Assembly (NCBI RefSeq): GCF_963675165.1
Contig: NC_087381.1
Coordinates: forward strand, 3,596,001-3,660,000
Length of the DNA stretch: 64,000 bases
Source: Halichondria panicea
Lineage: Eukaryota; Porifera; Demospongiae; Suberitida; Halichondriidae
Direction of reading: 5' to 3'
Made by a program: the position numbers and the translations under genes. Shown one piece after another: positions 1 to 10,237 of this stretch (the first letter of the stretch is position 1; each line of letters starts with the position of its first letter). The notes below the pieces were generated by a model, which was not told where the DNA came from, made no database searches, and was given only the letters and a program-made list of their open reading frames with translations.

Positions 1-42
1 GTGTGTATTAATTTTGTAATGTACCGTGTCTATCTTTGGCAG

Positions 43-149
43 GTGACTATAGGGAGTGTCACTGTTCCAAGTGTGGTGACCACTTTTTCATGACTTCATT
101 TGGGGGTGGCTGTTACACCTGTGACAAAAAACGCAAACGCCGAATTTGA
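43..149 (+). CDS. Terminal exon of a gene ending in a zinc ribbon (partial)
   Basis: An acceptor (ttggcag, ending at 42) is followed by an open frame that starts in phase 1, with bases 43-44 completing a split codon, and runs to TGA at 147-149. The peptide has the Cys pairs C-x-C-x2-C and, 15 residues later, C-x2-C, around a short HFFMTSFGGG loop, and ends in a basic KKRKRRI tail. Four spaced cysteines plus a basic end are typical of a small C-terminal zinc ribbon. The rest of the gene lies left of the window, so the protein cannot be named. It converges with the receptor gene that ends at 1119. Confidence 0.5.
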
Positions 150-724
150 CTGAAGCCATGTCCATCAAAACTCACATAATTATTCTATAATTACATACCC
201 ATTACTCATTTCATCAACTGTTACTCAAACTCAATCCTTCATTCTCTATTGACTCTACTCGTTTTATCAATCAACCGTTGTGTTGTGTTATCTTGTTATT
301 CAGTTTGTACAACACGTACACTGAGGCATAAATATATTTATCACTGTTTATTGCTCCAGTCAATTCTGGTGGGTATACCACAAGGTACGGTATAACACTA
401 ATTAAATTCAGCCTCGATCCACATGTACACATGCATCAAAAGGTTTGATCTATCAAGCAATGCTTTGCTGGTCTGGTCAGTGGTGGCCCATGCCTCGTGC
501 GTGCTAACAGTTACGTGTATACAGTCCGTTACAACTTTATAAGAGTAAATTTGTCTCCCTGGAAATAAATCATAATAATTATATATAGTTCACACAGACG
601 GATCAATTATAGGATCACAGCATAATTATGTCAGTTCAGGCAGCCAGAGACATTATCTATAACGAATGCTTGTAGCAATCATGGTATATACTATTACCGG
701 GTATATATGCATATGCATGTATAC
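150..724. other. Intergenic, no gene seen
   Basis: This is AT-rich sequence downstream of the zinc-ribbon exon. The only open frames are short and stop-rich, and I recognise no domain or RNA gene. Confidence 0.5.
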
Positions 725-944
725 ATGTAATCATGTTCATTATTGCTTGCTTACATAATGTATTATCGTGATTTTTTGCTATTCAAGGATTCTCACAAAA
801 TTCATGCCAGTTATACACATATCTGCATGGATTCAGCATGTAATCATGTTCATTATTGCTTGCTTACATGTATTATCGTGATTTTTTGCATTCTCACAAA
901 ATTCATGCCAGTTATACACATAATATTATCTGCATGGATTCAGC
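725..944. repeat. Tandem duplication, two copies of about 110 bp
   Basis: Copy 1 (725-837) and copy 2 (838-944) share nearly all bases, starting at atgtaatcatgttc and ending at gattcagc. They differ by small indels, such as a 4-base loss after 'ttaca' in copy 2 and an added 'atatt' near its end. The small open frame across it is a by-product of the repeat. Confidence 0.85.
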
Positions 945-1118
945 ATTGCACAACCAGTAGAAAGATGATAATTATAAGTGATATATAATATTGTGTGAGA
1001 ACACGGTGTCCACATAAATATAAGGTAACAAAAATGCACACAAAGGGAACAGGATTGTGGGAAAGTAATAAACATCATGACCTGCCCCAGTCAAAAAGCC
1101 ACTAATGCCAATTAATAG

Positions 1119-3981
1119 TTACGATTTCAAATTCTCTGCCAGTTTTAGTCTGATTCTTGCCACTGTGGGTCGACCATCGGGTGAGGCTGACCAACATTCC
1201 TTCATTAGCAGGACAATATTCTGATAGAAGTGGACCTGAGATGAGAGAGAGAGAGAGGTTCCTCAGTCAACATTAATATGCCCCCAAATGTGTATATATA
1301 ACTGTACAGTCAGTACCCATGCATCAATAAAAGTTCCGTTTCTATAAAAACGCATGTATAAACGGTAGCGTTAAATCGGATGCAGAACGACCACTTCCCT
1401 CATTATAAATCAAAACAGTGACGTTATCATGAACAATTTAACACGATGATACTGTTTACAATGAGCTAGCTACAGTGGAACCTCTGTTAACAATCGTCTC
1501 TGAATAAAGGCCAGTTGCTATATGAATGAATAGTTTGTGTACAAAACAACCTCTCAACAAAGGCCACCTCCGTATATAGGCCAAAACATTGTTCCCCAAG
1601 GTGTCTGTTCTAGAGGGGTTCCACTGTATTACAGGTCACAGATGACTTGCATGGAGGGCCACTTAGTCTTAGGGCTGATGCAACCGAGAACAATTGGGCA
1701 ACAGTGCACTGTTGCAAAATAGCACTTCTAAGCCAACTAAAGCACTAGACAATCAGCAATTAATACTAGTACTGTAGCACACAAGCTAGCTACACACGAG
1801 CACAAGTTAACGAATCTGCTCACTCAGTAATTTTCTGCATATGCGTGAAAATGGTAGCATTTTTGCATAATACAATGCGTTCATTTTATGTGTTTAAACG
1901 GGAAGAGTAGGTTTTACGTAAACAGAATGGGAACGTTTTACTGTAAATACACCACTATAAGAATAGTAATAGTAATACCACTACCGTATATAGAACGAGT
2001 GTTGCAAGCTGCGCTGTGCTAATGCCTCTCACCATATTATCTATATAAACTCACTGAGAAGTGCGGGTACGCCTTGAGGCATAATTATATTATAGCGGGT
2101 TAACTTTGTGGGGAATGCATTCATTATTTTCGTGGGCAGGCTGATCTTGATGAATAGTTTACCCACGGTAGTTTACCAGAGCATTCACAGCAGTGCACGA
2201 AGTGCAAGTTTTTACTCGTAAAATCACCACTGTCATTCAAAGTCATCTTACAGAAATTCCCTGCTATACAGTATAGATTAATAGTTCACTGCAAAACACA
2301 TTCCAGTCCACAACTAAGCGGGGCTCAAACCATTAACGAAGGGGACATTAGCATTATTGTAAATGAATCATCCACTCTAAATTATACACACCTTGTTAAT
2401 GTTCCATCTTTCCTCCAGCTGTGGTCTCATTCTTTGCTCTACAACCACCTTCCTTACCAGCTCTATAGTGGGGTCAGACGGAAGGAGGTTGTGGTATGGC
2501 ACTGCATATTCACTAGGTTCACCTGCAAGTAGACAACGAGGAGCGATCAATAACATATACCATAATCAATTGGTCGAGTATAACATAACTCGTACATAAT
2601 GAACCTCCATGCTCTGAACAAGGGGCAGTGCCCTTCTCTAATTTGTTGCGTGTTGATCAAAAGATCAAACAGTGCAAATATAATATTATGGCATATTGCA
2701 TAGTGAAGACTGGTACATCAAAGCTAACAAGTTACCACAGTGCAATATGCCATATATTTGCACAGCCAGAAAGCTTGGATTTCTAGATAAGATGAGCCAT
2801 TATTTTTACACAGCACTAATTGGCATCATTTTTATAATCACATTGAATTCTACTAACCTTCGCCTTCTGACCTCCGAAGAACCTCCCACATCACAAGCCC
2901 GTAGGAATAAATATCCGTGACACAGAATGATTGAATTTCTGTAGTCACAACAGAGTTATTCAACACCTCGGGAGCCATGTATCGCTTAGTGCCCACTTGC
3001 ACTTTTACCGGGGCACTCCCAGGAAGAAGATCTTCTGCACCAAGCGACAAACCAAAATCAGCCACAACGCAACTTCCAAATTCATCCTTGAGCAGGATAT
3101 TTCTTGTTTTGATGTCTCTGTGAGCAACCCCTCCATGATTTCCTCCAAAGAAAGAGTTGAAGGGATGATGAAGATATTCTAATGCATCGGCAATACTGCA
3201 AAGGATACGGAACACTTTCTTCTGTGGAAGTGTGTTGTGTATGAGGTGGTCGGCTAGACAACCGTGCTCATAGTACCGCATGATGAGCCAAAATTCAGTC
3301 GGAAAAAGAGCTGTATGTGTGAATAATCATGTTTAAGTACATGTAGCTCTGCATGAGATGTCTTTAGTTAATACACACATAAAATAAGCTTTATGTCTGT
3401 TTAACAACAGGTACGTAGCGTGGGGAATATTGTAATAATTATCACAACTTACGAGGAGTGTGTAAATCGGCCCCGTAATAAATGGCTATACTTTCGTGAT
3501 TTAGAAATGCTCTTGTGTAGATACAGCGTTCCCTCTCAAAGCTCTGATCGTCGATACTTTTGTATATCTTGACAGCCACAGTGGCACCAATACGTGTGCC
3601 CTTCCAGAGCTGACTGAAACCACCTGAAGCTGTGCGAGTTATACATAACATTAATTGGTTCCCATCCAACGATCTTAAGTATAATTATGTATGTACATAC
3701 CTAAGTCTTTCTACATGTAGATCTAGCTCTATTTTGAACGGAGAATCTGCCTCTTGCATTAATACTATGTATAATTTTATTCAGTGTTTTTTGGAGGTCT
3801 CAGAAATGGAAAACATGTGCACACATACCAATTAGCTCAATCAATTTGATTTCTTTGGCGATCGTTTTTGGTTCCAATATCAAAGCTCCTCCTGACCGCC
3901 CCCCACTGGACACACCGCTGATGCCACTCTCGGAAATAAATGACACACTCTCAATCTGCGAGTTCGTTTCATACTTGCTGA

Positions 3982-4027
<46 letters not shown>

Positions 4028-7000
4028 TGTATACAGTGAGGTACGTTCACAGCATCACACGGACATACAACATGCCTAACTTCTTATAGTGACAGTCTCT
4101 AGTATCAATTCGATTTAATATCACTATTATTGTACGAGTGAGGGTTCTCATCCACGAACATTTTAATATAACTAGAGCACTAAAGTGCAAACCCTCCTCA
4201 GCTGGTGACATGATTATAAAGAAACCAGAAGAGTGATATAATGCAGTGCATAATGTTGTTATCATGTATGACTTGCACAGCAACTCAGGAGCAATAAAAC
4301 TAAACCAGACTGGAGGCATGCTGAGAACAGGTAGTGATACTTATAATTATGCAATATGTGGATTAGGATCACAGCAAAGAAGCCTGAAGTCTCAGAGAAG
4401 TATGGCTCCAGGTCTGTCCTGCATGGAGTAGGATCCCATGCTAAAGCAGCAGGAGCTATAATTCAAGCTTTCTACTGTAGTGACTCTGTTCCATTGTTCC
4501 TGGTACAGGATCACTTCAGTTATAAGTAACGCATGTGCAAGTTCTGTTCAAGCTACATCTTGCTCGCTTTTATTAGACAACGAAGCTTTAACACCGAAAG
4601 CTGCCACTATTAGAAGTACTAACTTGCTGTGTGGAGGCTACCCATGCTGTAAACACAGTGCTAAAGCATCCAGGTAAGCAGACCCAGTCACAAGCTTCTT
4701 AGCTTTTGCTCGTTTTTATTTCACAAGGAAGGTTTAACATCAAATTCTGCCACTATTAAAACTATTAACTTGTTGTGTGAAGGCTATCCATGCTGTAAAC
4801 GCAGTGCTGTGGCATCCAGGTGAGTAGATTCACCTGTTACAAACAAACAAACCAGACGACTACTATAACCCGTGGCTGCCCACGCGCCTCGGATTAATAA
4901 GAAGCAACATTACGGAGTGTTGAGTTGGGGCAGAGAAAGGGTGCTTATGAGCCCCTCCGAATTGCAGCTGTTAACTGTCTGTCTAGTACAGTAGTAAATG
5001 ACTAAGGTGACCGTAGACAAACAGACAGTCACACTGATATGTCAGGCGCTACACTGATTGCAATATTCATTTTCTGTAATTATAGGGAGACCAAAAGTGG
5101 GCTCCCTCCCATTTTAGAATCCCTTATCAGCAGTGAGAAAGCACTCAATAAAAAATACTATTGGTCACAGCAGCAGGTATGACGTCACTGCACCTTGGCA
5201 TGGCACAGCAAGTGATTGTTCGAACTACAAACTTCATTCTGCTAGTTTTTAGTCCCACAGCTATCTATTAATAATGCATACAACAATTTCGTTTTGTTTG
5301 TGCAATGTAATTATACACCGATTATTGACACCTGATAGTTCGGCTATGTAATAAACATGGCCTGACAATTTTGTTACTTTAAAACTCACAGGTGAACTTC
5401 GACGACACCTCTTTACATAAACGAAGAAGTAACAAACAATAGTCAGGACTACGAGCAACAGCAGGATAACGAGAACGAAAACAATTATGAAGATACCCCA
5501 CCCAGGTAGAATTTGATCTGTTGCTTGATTTGTTGACTCTGTGGGAGGGAGATATATAAGATATAAAACGACCAACTTTAGGACTGATGACCTAATATGT
5601 GCATAGGTACTGATCTTAATCGTCCATTGATAACTAGGAACGAGCCGATAAATACCGTATAGCGGGTCAATTTTTCGTGGGGTCAAAAATTCAACACGGT
5701 GATTTTCGTGAGTACAACATTTCAGTTTGCCTGCACTGCATTGCATGCGTTTCGGAAACTACGCCTAAGTTTTCGTAAGGGAGAATATTTCGTGGAGGTC
5801 AGGTTGCCGACAAAAACAACGAACACCACGAAAATTACCCGCTTTACGGTGATCAAAATATTGCATTCTGCGAAACCACACATCTGATTGCGCAGCTGGT
5901 CAGTGCCACACAAAGGAGGAGCAACATGATCCATAAACAAAATTAAGTGTGTCCTAGCTAGCTAGCTATACACATGAAGGTACCTGTACCATTGCCTGTA
6001 GGGGTTTCAATCAAGTGTGAACAGTTTACTGGGGGGCAGTCTGAGGGGAAGGTGACTTGGAGACACTGCTCGTATGTCAGATTAGGGGGCGTGAGGCACT
6101 TGTTACACCCCGTACCTTCACAGCACTGACCACGGTGCCCTGTGTGGGGATGGGGTGGGGTTAGTTTGCATGACTATATATTTATGTCGGAAATCTGGAA
6201 TAAATGGCAGGTAATTTTTGTACGAACTACCCATTTAAGTGTTTCGTAATATTCGTACAACTTAGGATAGTGACGTAAAATTACCTATTGCAATAATGCT
6301 CTACAATACGAAATTTCACCATATGAAAATAACCCTGTCTGAAACGCGTGATTAATTAACGAGAATTTGATTTATTGCTCCAGGGCCGAGGCAATTAAGT
6401 GGCGGCTCCAGGCGCTTAATTAGATTAGCAGGAAGTCCCGTTCCTTTCTGAATACATTTAATTCCAGGGTAAGGCTTTGTTCGATACTAATCTCTATCTT
6501 TTATTATGGATTCTAGGTACTGATAATAAAATAGCATGTAACACACATAATTATAGGAGCACAATACTAACCAGTAACTCACTGTCTTCAGTATTCCTGA
6601 AACAAGTCAGGCCGTGAAGAACGCAGACTCGACGGGTCATGCCAGTATCAAGGTTAAAGTCCACTAGACACCGAGTTGAAAAATCGCTAGTGCAAGTATT
6701 GTTAGTGCATGGAATTGCATTATCATCGCAGTAGCAGCTTGGAGTAGAGGCTGTGTGAAAATGAATATGAAAGTGAGTCGAACAATAATAATTAGGTGAA
6801 AAAACAGATTTTCCCGGGATTGATTGACACCCACGTGGCAGAGAATACTAGAGTGTGTACCGGTCTTATAACAAATACTTCCAAAGTTTTATTTACTATT
6901 AAAAGTAAATTAATTTTTCCCCCTTAATATTGAATAATGAGACTATAATTATTAAGGTTACGGTAAACAGTTTGTTCATGAATATTCATGATTTTCTTAT

Positions 7001-9672
7001 AATGATTTTTGTGAAACTATAAATGCCATGAGAGAAGTTTGAAGCACATACATGATAAATATATTGGTGTATCAATCTGTATGACAAGTATCAATCTTCA
7101 AAACATCTTCCAGTGGAAGCTCTGAGCGATCATCAAGTTACTAGAAACAACACAAAACTAGTAGTCATTTTAAACTTCCAAAAACACTTCTAGCTCTGTG
7201 TTCTTGGTCTTATATAATGCTTCTTACCATTCTGGAGGGCGGGTCGAAGCGTTTTTTTCTTTCCAGGCCAACAAACTCTCACAAAATAATAATATGTAGA
7301 CTAACTCCACTTAAAATGGCGGCCAGAGCCAAGGAAAACAGCCTCTTGTGAGCTTTCAGTAGCCTTTTTTCAAAATATCTCTTCGACCCGCCCTGCATAT
7401 AGTGAAGCTACAGTAGACTGTACCTAAGCTTTACAGTAAAAATGTCTATTCGAGCCATGAAATGACTATACTGCGTTTCAGCTGGACTTCCAGCTCATTC
7501 TAGCTGGAAAAGATCACTAGATCTAGCTTATGAATAATTAATGAGCAAACGGTTGACCGTAACCTTAAGTGCATGGCTTAAATCGGATTCAGGTCAATGA
7601 ATTAACAGCTAGCTTTAATGATTGATTAGGCCTAACAGCACAGCAAGTTGGGCAGTGTGGGCATTGACTTGAGGGAAAATAGTCAGTGAATTTCCATAAT
7701 AATTAACGTCCGGGGAGACAATATTTTCGAATTGTACACCCACATGTCAATTAATGTCGGACAACAACTAAAATTCCAAGTAGTGTACTATGAACTCGAT
7801 TGTGTCTAGCCAGAAAAGGGTCATTAATCTTTAGGAAGAACAACTCAACATAGAATTACACACATCAGCGACTACGCAGTCTATAATTGTACAAAGAATG
7901 AAATATTGAACGCTATATGTCATAATGGCATTACAGCTAGCTAAGTTTGAAGCACCCCATTATACATGCGCACTAGCTACAGCCACATGTATATATATAT
8001 TTGTTTTCATGGGAGGATCTTTCCTGACTCTACTGTGAGCCTACTCCGGTCCCACTGCATGTCAGGTGTACTACTTTCTCTCTGTGCTGATTTTGCATTG
8101 ATCATAGATATATAGTTCCAGTGCATTGTCTGCACCACAGCCGTTTTCAAAGCCTTGTCATATCTGCGTGTAAAAGGAAGTTTTTTAGACTCACATTCCT
8201 TAGGTCAAAGTTTAATTGGGCTATTTTTTAGCTGCCAAGACTTTGATTCGTGCACTGTTAGATCTAGGTTATAGCTATTAGCTTAATCAACCATCGTTTC
8301 AGCTTCAGAATCTTCAAGAGGGAGGCCTGGAGTTGCTATGAATATCACTTTGTTTAATGTGCTATTGAACTTTGACCCGAATATAATAATTAAGGAATGT
8401 GGGTCTTAAGACACGCGGATGTCGTACCTCCTCTGTGTGTATATAGTTTAGTTTTATTATTGCCCTCTGTTAGTTGTTGCTATAAGTGTCCATTGATAGA
8501 TCTACTAGATCTACTGATTTTCACATAATTTGTACAACACTCCGGTTGTGAGACGTGCAATATTACAACTACACAACTACGGAAGGTATAGCACTAGTTC
8601 ATTTGGTATTTCATTTGGTAATCCACTGTTGTGGTACAGATATTCTATGGGAACATAGTGGTACGTGGGTGAGGTACGCAGACATTCACTACTACTATTA
8701 GGTCACATACACAGTTATTAAAACGGTTGAGTAGTTCCACTAAAGCTCATATCAATAAACTCAATGAGCCTTGAATACAAAGCACGGAGTACACTACACA
8801 CACACACACACACACATAACTTCAGTGAGTTTTTATATGAGCCGGGGTGATCAATTATAAACACCTCCACTGTGTCTGATAAATATTTGGGATAACTATC
8901 TTTAACAAATTAATTATCGTAACAATCATTAAAAATTACAATTATTAGAGCAGTATAATGGCACAGTAATTCTCAGTCAAAGCAAAACTGTAAATTGGAA
9001 ACATTGTGAAGATTTACACCTATTGTAAAAGAGTCATCATCATGTGCTATAAAGTGGGCAGGGGACTAATTTTGAGTGAGAAAAGGGATGTGGTTTGAAT
9101 AATATTGGTCAAATTATAAATTTTTAGTTTCAAGAGTGGAAACTTTCATTTAGACAAATGTGGTAAAATACTCGTAAACAAGACGAACATGGCTATAACA
9201 AGCTACAGCTTCAGCTCCTGAAAATTCCATTAGCAAGAACCAAGTTCAACTCATGGCAACACCTGGGTTTTTAGTAGACCTTCATGAAGAGAAGATGTAC
9301 AATCACACAAGATTGTGTAGTACTCACTACAACAGTATACTGTAGGGAGGGATCAGTGGTACAGGTATTCTACTCTATCTCCGGTCATTTTCCCACAGAC
9401 ACCTCCTCCCAGAACAGTGTGTACACAGTGGGTACCACAATGGGCCTATCAAAACAAGTCCTCCTCAAACATTCTGAGAGAGGGACTGCAAGCTAGCTAT
9501 TAAAAACTGCATGCACACACAACAGTCAACTCTCTACAATTTAAATACACGACACCAGTCACTATGATATAAAAACAAAGTCTGGTTGCTTACAATTCTG
9601 AGCTCTGTTGGCAGGAGTCCATAGCAGCAGCAGCATTGTGCACGTAGACACTGCAACAACGTAATCTCTCAT
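1119..9672 (-). CDS. Type I-like TGF-beta/activin/BMP receptor Ser/Thr kinase, complete 9-exon gene
   Basis: Membrane receptor kinase for TGF-beta/activin/BMP-like ligands; family members phosphorylate Smads. My exon model is 9594-9672, 6583-6750, 5990-6139, 5390-5538, 3829-3982, 3453-3629, 2858-3310, 2392-2522, 1119-1235. All junctions are GT/AG, phases close, and the sum is 525 codons plus stop, normal for the family. Residues 1-26 are a signal peptide (MLLLLW core). Residues 27-132 are a Cys-rich ectodomain, with CYCDDN early and CCEGTGCNKC near its end. A transmembrane helix lies at about 145-174. A Ser/Gly box resembling the type I GS box is at about 201-214, then TIAKEIKLIELI. The kinase has VAVK (K254), HRDIKTRN (D358), DFG (D377), VGTKRYMAPEVL, LLPSDPTIELVRKVV and KECWSASPDGRPT. 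The glycine loop is degenerate (ASGGFSQLW). Type I rather than II is inferred from the GS-like box and the C-terminus. Confidence 0.88.
1473..1626. mobile_element. Tc/mariner (pogo-like) MITE, 154 bp
   Basis: The termini are inverted: CAGTGGAACCTCTGTTAA at the left and the matching AGAGGGGTTCCACTG at the right. A TA dinucleotide flanks each side (1471-1472 and 1627-1628), the target preference of the Tc1/mariner superfamily. There is no coding capacity. It sits in the last intron of the receptor gene. Confidence 0.8.
2087..2176. mobile_element. Fragment of the 'accgtatagcgggt' MITE family
   Basis: It holds 'tatagcgggttaa' at the left and 'gtttacccacggta' at the right, resembling the ends of the fuller copy at 5654-5850. 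The left end lacks its first bases. It lies in the last intron of the receptor gene. Confidence 0.45.
3984..4024. repeat. (CA/GT)n microsatellite abutting a splice acceptor
   Basis: About 20 GT units on the plus strand read as CA repeats in the sense (minus) strand of the receptor gene. They run straight into the AG acceptor of the GS-box exon (exon end 3982), where a pyrimidine tract would be expected. Confidence 0.9.
4556..4812 (+). repeat. Tandem duplicated Cys-rich exon-like segment inside a receptor intron
   Basis: Two related blocks (about 4556-4675 and 4695-4812) each stay open in the same relative frame. They share the peptide core ATIxxxNLLCxGYPCCKxSA. Both end at the same base with a canonical donor: gcatccag then gtaagc or gtgagt. 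They are on the strand opposite the receptor. This could be a nested small gene, or a non-coding repeat that is open by chance. No upstream acceptor or start is convincing. Confidence 0.35.
5654..5850. mobile_element. MITE with 'accgtatagcgggt' termini
   Basis: The left end accgtatagcgggtcaattt and the right end (reverse complement accgtaaagcgggtaatttt) form imperfect inverted repeats about 30 bp long, followed inward by 'tcgtgg'. The element is about 200 bp, non-coding, and lies in a receptor intron. Related copies are at about 2087-2176 and 63690-63852. Confidence 0.7.
6950..7570. mobile_element. TIR element of about 620 bp with a second MITE nested inside
   Basis: The left end (taaggttacggtaaacagtt, near 6951) and the right end (reverse complement ttaaggttacggtcaaccgt, near 7568) are imperfect inverted repeats of about 40 bp. 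No open frame of note lies between. It sits in the large intron between the signal-peptide exon and the ectodomain exon of the receptor gene. Confidence 0.6.
7231..7397. mobile_element. Nested MITE, 'gggcgggtcgaag' inverted repeat
   Basis: Left 'ggagggcgggtcgaagcg' pairs with right 'cttcgacccgccctgc'. The element is about 165 bp, non-coding, and lies within the larger TIR element of 6950-7570. Confidence 0.65.
8187..8410. mobile_element. MITE with 'actcacattccttaggtcaa' ends
   Basis: The left end 'ttagactcacattcctta', followed by 'ggtcaaagtt', pairs with the right end 'aactttgaccc'...'taaggaatgtgggtctta'. The right arm carries a small AT insertion. It is about 220 bp, non-coding, in the same receptor intron. 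Confidence 0.55.
8794..8816. repeat. (CA)n microsatellite
   Basis: A run of about 10-11 CA dinucleotides in the large receptor intron. Confidence 0.85.
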
Positions 9673-10237
9673 TTTGCAGTCTCAACTTAAAGCTCATAAA
9701 GGAAACTGGAGAGAAACAAACAAGGAATTAATATACTCTTGCACATGTATGGTTTAATAAGGTTGGTCAATGCAGCTAGCTGCTGCATGCATGTTCCATT
9801 ACTAATAGATTCTATAATACAACTTACACAGTCTAGATCTAGTGCTTTCTAAAATTCTCAGCTTGTATCTACCTACCTGGCCTGGCCGGCTGCAGACAAT
9901 AATTTGAGGCGAGGCTTTGCTCTCTTCTTCTTTATAATCTTGCAGACTTCTGTGTGTGTAGTTGACGTAATCGTTGCAAGGTCAGCCCCTCCCCCTTTTG
10001 TGCGGTTCATCAACGTCATACTGTCACCATAATTAATTTTTATATCGAGGGCGACGTCGTCGTCTTGAGACCACGCCTTTCTACTATCTCACTGTAGAAC
10101 TAGAAGGCGCGGTCTCCATAATTATTCTGGATTTTTAATCGATGTGGTACAAGTCAAAGCTAGCATCATATTTCTATGCATATTAGCAGGCAAGTACAAC
10201 AGACAGTTAGCCACCGATAAGTTTCAGCTATCTAGTT
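9673..10237. promoter_or_regulatory. Shared upstream region between divergent receptor and DOK-like genes
   Basis: The start codons of the two genes (9672 on minus, 10238 on plus) are 565 bp apart, so both promoters should lie here. Visible elements are 'ttgacgtaat' near 9961, 'caacgtcat' near 10011 and 'gacgtcgtcg' near 10052, which resemble CRE/ATF half sites, and an imperfect inverted repeat at about 10057-10115 (gagaccacgcctttct / agaaggcgcggtctcc). No clear TATA box is positioned for either gene. The promoter role is inferred from the layout. Confidence 0.55.

Noticed and set aside
3846-4079. Open frame over the GT microsatellite
   Set aside because: It is an artefact of the dinucleotide repeat plus the antisense of the GS-box exon.
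9284-9490. Possible extra receptor exon on the minus strand (LSECLRRTCFDR ... TLFWEE)
   Set aside because: It is open after a good acceptor, but no donor leaves it in phase 1 to join the ectodomain exon. The signal-peptide exon joins the 6583-6750 exon directly and in phase. It also looks like repeat-derived DNA.
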